Assembly (NCBI GenBank): GCA_945879625.1
Contig: CAMCVA010000005.1
Location: 1 to 64,000, forward strand
DNA: 64,000 bases
Direction: 5' to 3'
From: Flavobacterium psychrophilum
GTDB taxonomy: Bacteria; Bacteroidota; Bacteroidia; Flavobacteriales; Flavobacteriaceae
A program made the translations under genes and the position numbers. The notes beneath the pieces are model-generated. The model did not search any database and was not told the origin of the DNA. It saw nothing but the letters and a program-made list of their open reading frames with translations. Position 1 is the first letter of the stretch. Every line of letters starts with the position of its first letter. Shown here in pieces: positions 56,749 to 64,000 of this stretch.

Positions 56749-57792
56749 ATGAATCCATTCATCACCATAGCTGGCCGAAATATTGGTCCTGATTATCCAC
56801 CGGTTGTAATTGCCGAAATTGGCATCAACCACGAAGGCTCACTCGAATTGGCCAAAAAATTTGTAGATGCTGCTGCCCGTGCGGGCGTTGAAATTGTGAA
56901 ACACCAAACCCATATTGTAGCAGACGAAATGAGTGGGGCAGCCAAAAAAGTGATTCCGGGCAATGCCGATGTTTCGATTTATGAAATCATGGAACGCTGT
57001 TCGCTCAACGAAGCCGACGAGTATGAACTCATGCAATACGTGCAAGCCAAAGGCATGATTTTTATCTCGACCCCTTTTTCTAGAGCCGCAGCCAATCGCT
57101 TAGAAAAATTTAACGTACCGGCCTATAAAATTGGCTCGGGCGAATGCAATAATTATCCGTTGTTAGAACACATCGCCTCGTTTGGAAAACCCGTGATTTT
57201 GAGCACAGGCATGAATACTATAGAAAGTATTCAAAAAGCGGTAGCCATTTTTAACAAACACCAGGTGCCTGTTGCCTTGTTGCACACCACCAATTTATAT
57301 CCTACACCCACTCATTTGGTTCGCCTTGCTGCGATGCGGCAAATGCACGAAGCCTTTCCGTATAAGGTGTTTGGATTGAGTGATCACACGCTCAATAACA
57401 ACGCCTGTTTGGCAGCAGTCGCTTTGGGCGGATCCATTTTGGAGCGCCATTTTACCGACCACATGAATCGGCAAGGGCCCGACATTGTATGTAGCATGGA
57501 CGAACCCACTACGGCTCAATTGATACAAGGTAGTCACGAAATTTGGCAGATGCGCGGCGGTGTAAAAGAACCCGCTCTAGAAGAACAAGTGACCATCGAT
57601 TTTGCTTTTGCAACCGTATGTACCATCGCACCAATTGCCGCAGGTGAACTCTTTACTAAAGACAACATTTGGGTGAAACGGCCGGGAACAGGGCCCATTT
57701 TGGCCGAACATTTTGATTCAATTTTGGGCCAATGTGCCAGCAAAAATATTCCTGTTGACACCCAATTAAGTTGGGACGATGTGGCTTCTTAG
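56749..57792 (+). CDS. neuB: N-acetylneuraminate synthase
   Basis: A 347-residue Neu[21 protein letters not shown] (about residues 17-36), [58 protein letters not shown], and [22 protein letters not shown] (in pieces). A C-terminal antifreeze-like SAF domain (about residues 285-345) carries [10 protein letters not shown]. The sequence recalls the meningococcal NeuB stretch by stretch. It condenses ManNAc and phosphoenolpyruvate to Neu5Ac. Confidence 0.93.
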   Translation: MNPFITIAGRNIGPDYPPVVIAEIGINHEGSLELAKKFVDAAARAGVEIVKHQTHIVADEMSGAAKKVIPGNADVSIYEIMERCSLNEADEYELMQYVQAKGMIFISTPFSRAAANRLEKFNVPAYKIGSGECNNYPLLEHIASFGKPVILSTGMNTIESIQKAVAIFNKHQVPVALLHTTNLYPTPTHLVRLAAMRQMHEAFPYKVFGLSDHTLNNNACLAAVALGGSILERHFTDHMNRQGPDIVCSMDEPTTAQLIQGSHEIWQMRGGVKEPALEEQVTIDFAFATVCTIAPIAAGELFTKDNIWVKRPGTGPILAEHFDSILGQCASKNIPVDTQLSWDDVAS

Positions 57793-57795
57793 TAT

Positions 57796-58920
57796 ATGAA
57801 AAAAATAGTATTTCTCACCGGTACTCGTGCCGATTTCGGCAAAATTAAACCGCTGTTGCAGCAGCTCGAACAACACCCAGACTATGAAGTTTTTGTGTTT
57901 GTCACCGGCATGCACATGCAAGAATTATACGGCTATACGCTCATCGAAATACAACGCTGTGCCTTTACGAATATCCACACTTTTGAGAACCATACCCACG
58001 AATCAACCATGGATCTCACCTTGGCCAAAACCATCGAGGGATTTTCGGCCTATTGCAAAGAGCTGCAACCCGATTTGATTGTGGTGCATGGCGATCGTGT
58101 GGAGACCTTAGCTGGTGCTATTGTAGGATCGCTAAATAATTTTTTAGTGGCTCACATCGAAGGCGGGGAGCTTTCGGGTACTATTGATGAACTCATTCGC
58201 CACAGCGTGAGTAAGTTGAGTCATCTGCATTTTGTGTCTAATGCCGAAGCCGCCAAACGATTGCTGCAAATGGGCGAAGCCACCGACAGTATTTTTGAAA
58301 TTGGTTCACCCGATATGGATGTGCTTTTTTCGGCTCATTTGCCCAGCTTGGAAACGGTCAAAACTTACTACGAAATTCCTTTTGAACAGTATGCGATTGT
58401 ATTGTTTCATCCGGTTACAACCGAAGTTTCTCAGCTGGAAATACATGCCCAGCAATTCGTTTCGGCACTTTTGGCCGACAACCGAAATTATGTAGTGGTC
58501 TATCCCAACAACGACATGGGAAATACCCATATTTTTACTGCCTACGATGCCTTGCGCGCCAATCCGCGGTTCAAGATGTTTCCTTCTTTGCGCTTTGAAT
58601 ATTTTTTACAATTGCTCAAGCAGGCCGATTTTATCATTGGAAACAGCAGCGCCGGCATTCGCGAAGCGCCGAGTTATGGTGTGCCAGCCATTAATGTGGG
58701 TACACGGCAACAAAACCGAGCCGAACATCCGTGTATTCATCATGTGGCTTATGAGCAACACGCTATTTTATCGGCTATTCAGTCGGTTTCTGGAAACGTT
58801 CATCAACCTATCTCCAATCAATTTGGCGAGGGACGCAGTGCACAGCTCTTTATGGAAACCTTGGCAACGGCAACTTTTTGGCAACGCAACGCTCAAAAAC
58901 AATTTCGCGATAGCCCATAA
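57796..58920 (+). CDS. neuC: UDP-GlcNAc 2-epimerase, hydrolysing (sialic acid type)
   Basis: A 374-residue GT-B-fold epimerase: FLTGTRADFGKIKPLLQQLE (in residues 6-25), VTGMHMQELYGYT, LIVVHGDRVETLAGAIVGS, HIEGGELSGTIDELIRHSVSKLSH (in pieces), FHPVTTE, YPNNDMG and IGNSSAGIREAPSYGVPAINVGTRQQNR (in pieces). These match the NeuC/SiaA pattern known from Neisseria meningitidis. It makes ManNAc from UDP-GlcNAc for NeuB. The last gene of this unit; a 367-base gap follows. Confidence 0.9.
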   Translation: MKKIVFLTGTRADFGKIKPLLQQLEQHPDYEVFVFVTGMHMQELYGYTLIEIQRCAFTNIHTFENHTHESTMDLTLAKTIEGFSAYCKELQPDLIVVHGDRVETLAGAIVGSLNNFLVAHIEGGELSGTIDELIRHSVSKLSHLHFVSNAEAAKRLLQMGEATDSIFEIGSPDMDVLFSAHLPSLETVKTYYEIPFEQYAIVLFHPVTTEVSQLEIHAQQFVSALLADNRNYVVVYPNNDMGNTHIFTAYDALRANPRFKMFPSLRFEYFLQLLKQADFIIGNSSAGIREAPSYGVPAINVGTRQQNRAEHPCIHHVAYEQHAILSAIQSVSGNVHQPISNQFGEGRSAQLFMETLATATFWQRNAQKQFRDSP

Positions 58921-59287
58921 ATACAACTAATTTATCTCGCTGCAAACTCGATTTACCTTCAATCGTAAACTAAATTACAGACAATATTTTTGTGTGTCTA
59001 CAGATTAGTTAGGGATCAATTTCCTAGCATGCGTTTGCTCAGTCTAATTTTTGACTAATTCAGATTATTGATTGACATAAAGAATTCCTTAGTTTCATAA
59101 TAAATCAGGTTTACACACTATTTATTTGTTAATTTGCGGAGCTAATACTTACTAAATTGTCTGCTGCTTTCAACATCTTTTTAGGGTGATGTGGTCAGCT
59201 CAGCTAGAATGAAATAAATGTATATTTTTAGTAATTATGTAGTACGGTTTTATTAAACTCACTCCTCAATCGTCCAAAAAGTTTGCT
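58921..59287 (+). other. 367-base AT-rich intergenic region
   Basis: No ORF, tRNA or clear hairpin terminator was found. One TAnnTTTG match (TATTTTTG, 58985-58992) exists but has no -33 partner and lies about 300 bases from the next start. It is much longer than other gaps in the cluster. It may hold a promoter for the following genes or the remnant of a deleted gene. Confidence 0.6.
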
Positions 59288-60685
59288 ATGCCACCCAAAA
59301 AACTCTTTATTTTTCTAGCTGACGGAGTGGGATTGCGCAATTTTGCGTTTACTCAGTTTTATGCCTCAGGAAAGGCGAGGGGCTATGAAGTCGTGTTTTG
59401 GAATGCGAGCCCATTCGCACTTTCAGACTTGGGATACGCAGAAATTAAGATTCCTTGTGCTAAAAATCACCGCTGGTCTGACTTGGTTAAAAATGCGCAA
59501 ATTCAAATTGAATTAACCTTAAACAAACAGCGAAGTCAAGAAGCAGTGTATGACAGCTATAGATTTCCAAGTTCGGCCAAAACCGCGTCTGCGTGGGTGA
59601 AGAAGTTCTTACTCTCTTTGCTTATTTTTACGAACCAATCCCAAAAAGGGCTGATGCGCATCAAACGCTTGTTGGCCTATTTAGAAAAGCAAACGCCTTA
59701 CTATTCCTATTGTTGTTCGGTTTTGCAACAAGAAAAACCCGATATGTTGTTTTGTACCAATCAGCGGTTATCGCTTGCATTGGCTCCGATTATGTCGGCT
59801 CAATCGCTGCAAATCCCTACAGCAACTTTTATTTTTTCTTGGGATAATTTGCCCAAAGGAACCAAATTGGTGCAACCCGATTATTACTTGGTTTGGAGCC
59901 AACACATGAAATCTGAATTGCAGTATTATTATCCCCAAGTAGCCGATGCACAAATAAAAATTACCGGCACGCCCCAATTTGAATCGCATTTTGACAATTC
60001 ATTAAAGCAGAGTCGGGAAGAGTTTTTTGCCGAACACGGCTTGGATGTAACCAAAAAATACATTTGTTTTTCGGGGGATGACATAACCACTTCGCCCAAT
60101 GACCCCAAATATTTGGCTGATCTGGCTCGAGCGGTTCGCAAATTGAATGAGGAAGGAATGGCACTGGGAATTTTGTTTCGACGCTGCCCGGTTGATTTTT
60201 CCGAACGCTATAATTCCGTGATTGATGAATTTAAAGATTGTTTGGTTTCAGTGGCACCCAATTGGCAAAAACAAGGCACCGATTGGAATACTATTTTACC
60301 CACACAAGCCGATACGCGTTTATTAGTAAATACAGTTTTTCACACCGAATTTGTAGTCAATTTGGGCTCGTCCATGGTGTTTGATTATGTGGCCCAGCAA
60401 AAAGCCTGCGCCTATATTCGGTATGATGTAGCAAACTGCGCTGTGGCCGATTGGTCTGTGCAAAAAATTTATAACTTTATACACTTCCGATCGATGCCTT
60501 CTGCAACAGCAGTGCATTGGATTGATTCGGCAGCAGCAATGGAGAGAGTGATTGTAAAAATGGTATCGAATACTGAGCCAGTAGTGGTTGACCATGCACA
60601 AGTTTGGTTTGAAAAAATAAACCAACAACCGGCTCAATTGGCTTCTGAACGCATTTGGAATGCCTTTGATGAACTACTAAATTAA
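59288..60685 (+). CDS. Unassigned GT-B-like protein, putative glycosyltransferase
   Basis: A 465-residue protein with no family I can name firmly. The N-terminal half begins KLFIFLADGVGLRNFAFTQF and later has a Rossmann-like FSWDNLPKGTKL loop. The middle has YLVWSQHMKSELQYYYPQV and ITGTPQFESHF, resembling the linker of GT-B enzymes such as lipid-A, Kdo or CDP-glycerol transferases. The C-terminal half has FVVNLGSSMVFDYVAQQKACAYIRYDV (in pieces), a donor-site-like pattern. It follows the sialic acid genes and precedes two acyltransferases, so a sialyltransferase role is possible but unproven. Confidence 0.55.
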   Translation: MPPKKLFIFLADGVGLRNFAFTQFYASGKARGYEVVFWNASPFALSDLGYAEIKIPCAKNHRWSDLVKNAQIQIELTLNKQRSQEAVYDSYRFPSSAKTASAWVKKFLLSLLIFTNQSQKGLMRIKRLLAYLEKQTPYYSYCCSVLQQEKPDMLFCTNQRLSLALAPIMSAQSLQIPTATFIFSWDNLPKGTKLVQPDYYLVWSQHMKSELQYYYPQVADAQIKITGTPQFESHFDNSLKQSREEFFAEHGLDVTKKYICFSGDDITTSPNDPKYLADLARAVRKLNEEGMALGILFRRCPVDFSERYNSVIDEFKDCLVSVAPNWQKQGTDWNTILPTQADTRLLVNTVFHTEFVVNLGSSMVFDYVAQQKACAYIRYDVANCAVADWSVQKIYNFIHFRSMPSATAVHWIDSAAAMERVIVKMVSNTEPVVVDHAQVWFEKINQQPAQLASERIWNAFDELLN

Positions 60686-60689
60686 ACAG

Positions 60690-61253
60690 ATGTTACGAGA
60701 AATTCTTTTGGCTGATTATGCACGCTGTGGGTTCAAAAAACTATCACTGGGTATTTTGTTACAGGTGTTTTGGTGGCAACCCAATCCCGGTTTGAAGTTC
60801 TTAACCTATTTTCGTTGCACCCAATATTTTCGACGTAAAAACCGCTTGCTTTTTTATGTTTTTTTTCTGGGCTGGCGAAAAATGAAATACAAATATGGTT
60901 TTGATATTTCCTATCGCACTTCTATCGGAAAAGGCCTATACATTGGACATTTTGGGGGAATTGTCATTCACGGCGATGCGGTTCTTGGCGAACATTGCAA
61001 TCTTTCTCAAGGCATGACCATTGGCGTATTGAATCGCGGAAAAAACACCGGTGTCCCCACTATTGGAAATCGGGTTTTTATGGGACCCAATTGCGTGATT
61101 TTGGGCGGCATCAGCATCGGGAACGACGCGCTCATTGGTGCCAACGCGGTGGTTGCATTTGATGTAGCCGATCAGGCGGTGGTAGCGGCTCCCTTGGCTT
61201 CGGTTATTTCTCACCAAGGCGCAGCTAGTTATGTTGTACTTCCTAATTCCTAA
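60690..61253 (+). CDS. Serine-acetyltransferase-like left-handed beta-helix acyltransferase
   Basis: A 187-residue protein with an N-terminal helical part of about 60 residues and then hexapeptide repeats: SIGKGLYIGHFGGIVIHGDAVLGEHCNLSQGMTIG (in pieces), IGNRVFMGPNCVILGGISIGNDALIGANAVV (in pieces), ending VAAPLASVIS. This is the CysE-like layout used by many sugar O-acetyltransferases. It lies 4 bases after the unassigned protein. Acetylation of the polysaccharide is more likely than cysteine synthesis here, from context. Confidence 0.82.
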   Translation: MLREILLADYARCGFKKLSLGILLQVFWWQPNPGLKFLTYFRCTQYFRRKNRLLFYVFFLGWRKMKYKYGFDISYRTSIGKGLYIGHFGGIVIHGDAVLGEHCNLSQGMTIGVLNRGKNTGVPTIGNRVFMGPNCVILGGISIGNDALIGANAVVAFDVADQAVVAAPLASVISHQGAASYVVLPNS

Positions 61254-61262
61254 TCCAACGCT

Positions 61263-61904
61263 GTGAAAAATACGCTTCGATATATATTGTGGAAACTGTT
61301 AGGAATTGAATATTATCGCTTCCTGAAGCGCCAGCAAAAGGTCTATTTAGATCGGTCGGCCAATACACAACTGGGTTATAAAACCTACCACAACGGGGCT
61401 TTTGTGTGGCAGTGGTATCCGCAGTCTTACCTGAAAATTGGCTCCTATTGTTCCATTGCCAACGACGTGCATTTTATTCTCGATGATGGATTTCATCAAC
61501 AAAGTGAAATCACCTCATTTCCGCATTTAGATCAGTTGAAAAAAAAGTCTATTCGATTTCAAAATCAAACAATAGAAGATTTCAAAACAAGTAAAATTCC
61601 ATCGATAGCGCACCACACCGAAATTGGTCACGACGTTTGGATAGGAATGAACGCAACGATAGTACCACAAGTGAATATCGGTTCGGGTGCGACTGTCATG
61701 GCAGGGGCCGTGGTTACAACAGATGTCCCAGCCTATTCTGTAGTGGGTGGCGTGCCGGCTCGTGTGGTAAAAATGAAACACAGCCCCGAACAGATTCAAG
61801 ATTTATTAGCCATCGCTTGGTGGAACTGGCCTGCCGAACAAGTAGAAACCAATGCCGCCGATTTTTATTTACCCATTGCTGATTTTATACAAAAATGGAA
61901 ATGA
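61263..61904 (+). CDS. CatB/xenobiotic-type hexapeptide acyltransferase
   Basis: A 213-residue left-handed beta-helix acyltransferase starting with [27 protein letters not shown] (in pieces, about residue 60) has the His-containing loop seen in VatD/CatB relatives, followed by [52 protein letters not shown] (in pieces). The C-terminal helical tail ([12 protein letters not shown]) is typical. Likely a sugar O- or N-acetyltransferase. The 3' end overlaps the next gene. Confidence 0.85.
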   Translation: MKNTLRYILWKLLGIEYYRFLKRQQKVYLDRSANTQLGYKTYHNGAFVWQWYPQSYLKIGSYCSIANDVHFILDDGFHQQSEITSFPHLDQLKKKSIRFQNQTIEDFKTSKIPSIAHHTEIGHDVWIGMNATIVPQVNIGSGATVMAGAVVTTDVPAYSVVGGVPARVVKMKHSPEQIQDLLAIAWWNWPAEQVETNAADFYLPIADFIQKWK

Positions 61905-63052
61905 CAATTGGTTTGCTCACCCCCGAATATCCCCATCCGCTTTGTAAGGCAAGTGGGGGAATAGGCAGTAGCATTCAAAATAGTGCCCGTGATCTTGTTG
62001 CATTGGGCCATCGGGTAGTTGTATTTGTGTATGGTCAAAGCAGTGCACAAGTTTTGGATGATCAAGGCGTGCAACTGCATTTTATTCCGTTTAAAAAATA
62101 TGCCTTTGGCGGCTGGTATTTTTACCGAAAATTTATTCAACGCTATGTAAATACTTGCATTGCGCGTGAACAGATTCAACTCATTGAAGCGCCTGATTGG
62201 ACCGGAATTACTGCTTTTATGCGACTCAATGCGCCCTTGGTAATTCGCTTTCACGGTACCGATGCCTATTTTTGTCATTTGGAAGGCAGGTCCCAAAAAT
62301 TAAAGAATTTTCTACTCGAAAAATGGGCGATGCGACAAGCAGTTGCCTTTTCTTCGCCTACACATTTTGCCGCTGAAATTACCCAATTTATCTTCCGATT
62401 AAAAGGAAAAAATACAGTAATAATTCCCAACGGCATAAGAATTAGTCAGTTTACCAATCCCAATCCCACTGCGTTTGAACCCGGACTAATCGCTTATTTT
62501 GGTACGCTAATTCGCAAAAAAGGAGTGTTTGAATTGATAGAAGTTTTCAAACAGCTACTTGTAGATCAGCCAACTGCTCGTTTAGTTTTGGTGGGTGCCG
62601 ATGCTCCCGATATTCAATCAGGCGCCGATTCTACTTGGCATGAGCTTCAAAAAAACATACCTGCTGCTGTTTTAGATCGCATTCAATATACAGGCAAAAT
62701 TCCGTATGAACACATGCAAACCTATATTATAAAAGCCCATTTGTGTGTCTTGCCGAGCATGGCCGAAACCCAAGGCATGGTAACGATAGAAGCCATGGCC
62801 ATGCAAAAACCAGTACTCACCAGTAATTTTGGTTGGTCAGCAGAACTCATCGAGGACGGCATCAGTGGTTATTGTATTCACCCCAAAAATCACGCGTTGT
62901 ATGTTCAAAAAATAGTGGAATTAATGGCAGATAGTCAGCGAACAATACATATGGGAAAAGCAGCAAGAACAAGGGTGGAGCAAAACTTTGACAGCAAAAA
63001 AATTTCGATTCAAAACAGCAATTTTTATCAAGATATCATTAGTAATTTTTAA
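61901..63052 (+). CDS. Glycosyltransferase family 4 protein
   Basis: A 383-residue GT-B enzyme: [15 protein letters not shown] start ([20 protein letters not shown]), [19 protein letters not shown] near residue 127, [12 protein letters not shown] near residue 178, [20 protein letters not shown] near residue 198, and [21 protein letters not shown] with [17 protein letters not shown] 61895 or 61901 could start it; the latter overlaps the upstream stop in an ATGA. It ends the unit. Confidence 0.9.
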   Translation: MTIGLLTPEYPHPLCKASGGIGSSIQNSARDLVALGHRVVVFVYGQSSAQVLDDQGVQLHFIPFKKYAFGGWYFYRKFIQRYVNTCIAREQIQLIEAPDWTGITAFMRLNAPLVIRFHGTDAYFCHLEGRSQKLKNFLLEKWAMRQAVAFSSPTHFAAEITQFIFRLKGKNTVIIPNGIRISQFTNPNPTAFEPGLIAYFGTLIRKKGVFELIEVFKQLLVDQPTARLVLVGADAPDIQSGADSTWHELQKNIPAAVLDRIQYTGKIPYEHMQTYIIKAHLCVLPSMAETQGMVTIEAMAMQKPVLTSNFGWSAELIEDGISGYCIHPKNHALYVQKIVELMADSQRTIHMGKAARTRVEQNFDSKKISIQNSNFYQDIISNF

Positions 63053-63063
63053 GTGATTAGTTA

Positions 63064-63071
63064 TACATTTG
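63064..63071 (+). promoter_or_regulatory. Possible promoter box before the last gene
   Basis: TACATTTG fits TAnnTTTG but lies about 105 bases from the next ATG and has no visible -33 partner. Low confidence. Confidence 0.25.
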
Positions 63072-63175
63072 GAATTAGTGCATGACAAGTCTGAAAACGC
63101 ATCTTATAGGTATCTATTTGCTGCTTTTTGGATGATAAATACAGTTATTAAGCAGATTTAATTTATAATACACAA

Positions 63176-64000
63176 ATGATTTTAAAAGAACATCAAACTT
63201 CTAGAGGCGAAATCATACTCTATAATGGGAATTTAGAAACCCAAAAATTAGATGTTTTAGCAGAAGGATACGGTGACATATGGCACAGCTCTTTTGAACA
63301 AGGTTATAAAAATGCCTTTCCCGAAATTGCGATACAAGGATCGGTATTGTTTTGGTATGGTACTGATTTTGATAACTTGGATCAATGTGTGAGTTGGCGG
63401 ATCAATCCCAATCAGTTTGCCATTAGAAAATCGACCTGGGAAACTTTAGGCGGATTTGATTCTGATTACAAAAGCATCCAAATGCAAGCATTCGATTTTG
63501 GCGTGTGCAGTCTTCGGTTTCAAGGCGCAATCCCACTATATGTAAGCGGACTTTTTGAATCAAATGAAATAGAACCTATCCAAATTTCTGCACGCGATCG
63601 CTATACTTTTTTTATCAAAAATTTCAAGATTGATCATGCCCTATTTATGGTATATCGAAAAGGGTTCTGGAAGTATTCAGAATGGGATGCTTTTTTGTAT
63701 GCTAAAAAACAATTTTCAATGCGTGTCAATAGAACACTTTTACCGCCCAGAAAATTGAAAGATATAGAAGGAGAGCCTACCGTTAGTTATATCATTCCAA
63801 CTATGTTTAGGCAAGATTTTACCTTGCAATTGCTCCACGATTTGGCCCATCAAAACTATCTGCCTACACAAGTGTTTGTCGTCGATGCTACCCCAGAAAA
63901 TGATCGCGACGAATCGCGCTATCAAACACAAGAATTTCCGTTTGACCTTCAAGTAATTTGGCAAAAATCGAAAGGGAGTTGTCGGGCCAGAAATGAAGCG
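63176..64000 (+). CDS. Glycosyltransferase (GT2-like), truncated at the window end
   Basis: Translated from ATG 63176, the frame is open for 275 codons to the end of the window. The first 190 or so residues resemble the acceptor half of a GT2 protein (FAIRKSTWETLGGFDSDYKS, residues 85-104) without a visible DxD donor site. A second domain starts PTVSYIIPTMFRQDFTLQLL (about residue 201), with VFVVDATPENDRDE and KGSCRARNEA, a normal GT2 catalytic start. It may be a two-domain glycosyltransferase. The 3' end is outside the window. Confidence 0.75.
   Translation, partial: MILKEHQTSRGEIILYNGNLETQKLDVLAEGYGDIWHSSFEQGYKNAFPEIAIQGSVLFWYGTDFDNLDQCVSWRINPNQFAIRKSTWETLGGFDSDYKSIQMQAFDFGVCSLRFQGAIPLYVSGLFESNEIEPIQISARDRYTFFIKNFKIDHALFMVYRKGFWKYSEWDAFLYAKKQFSMRVNRTLLPPRKLKDIEGEPTVSYIIPTMFRQDFTLQLLHDLAHQNYLPTQVFVVDATPENDRDESRYQTQEFPFDLQVIWQKSKGSCRARNEA

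Noticed and set aside
56082..58920. Legionaminic or pseudaminic acid pathway
   Set aside because: NeuB and NeuC motif strings recall the Neu5Ac enzymes of Neisseria much more closely. No Leg/Pse-specific aminotransferase or PseG-like gene lies in this unit, although a PglE/PglF pair exists in the other unit, so the alternative is not fully excluded.

Overview
The window is chromosomal DNA of a member of the Flavobacteriia, most likely Flavobacterium or a close relative. Four things point there: the S10-spc-alpha ribosomal gene order running directly into rplQ, carA, eno and gltA; several upstream boxes fitting the Bacteroidetes -7 promoter consensus TAnnTTTG; zinc-free forms of S14 and L36; and exopolysaccharide proteins of Bacteroidetes type. 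No rRNA, tRNA, CRISPR array, transposase or phage gene was seen.

Layout. (1) 1-11333: one long co-directional translation operon from the 3' end of rpsS through the spc and alpha blocks (secY, infA, rpmJ, rpoA) to rplQ, closed by a hairpin terminator. (2) 11418-20845: housekeeping and metabolism. It holds carA, eno and gltA, two tandem guanidino/ureido-group hydrolases (a DDAH-like enzyme and a CtlX-like enzyme), a MarC-family membrane protein, a CoA-binding protein, a sodium:solute symporter and recR. Most of these transcription units carry their own TAnnTTTG box, and three carry clear terminators. (3) 20867-50380: a 29.4 kb, 24-gene, all-plus-strand exopolysaccharide operon. It begins with a good promoter and a Wza/Wzc-like pair, ends with a second Wza/Wzc-like pair, and is closed by a perfect 14-bp-stem bidirectional terminator. 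Between the two pairs lie genes for acidic nucleotide sugars (UDP-GlcA, UDP-GlcNAcA/GalNAcA), dTDP-4-keto-6-deoxyglucose, a Wzx flippase and an EpsG-like polymerase. O-acyltransferases (MBOAT plus SGNH-like, acyltransferase-3), two pyruvyl-transferase-like enzymes, four glycosyltransferases, and an initiating block (sugar-phosphate transferase, ATP-grasp, HAD, aminotransferase, 4,6-dehydratase) fill the rest. (4) 50385-51125, minus strand: a CpsB/YwqE-type tyrosine phosphatase, the expected counterpart of the two BY-kinases. (5) 51264-58920: an ABC-dependent export unit (Wzm/Wzt with a C-terminal domain), an FkbM methyltransferase, two GT2-type enzymes and a neuA-neuB-neuC set closely resembling the meningococcal sialic acid pathway. 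(6) 59288-64000: an unassigned GT-B-like protein, two left-handed beta-helix acyltransferases, a GT4 enzyme and a truncated GT2 protein running off the end.

Taken together, regions 3-6 encode a highly decorated, acidic surface polysaccharide system, or two. It has both a Wzx/Wzy route and an ABC-transporter route, duplicated outer-membrane export machinery, and a sialic acid (Neu5Ac-type) pathway. Most individual families are recognisable. The unusual points are the combination and arrangement, the ATP-grasp/HAD pair sitting where a PglD-type acetyltransferase would be expected, and the unassigned proteins next to the sialic acid genes.
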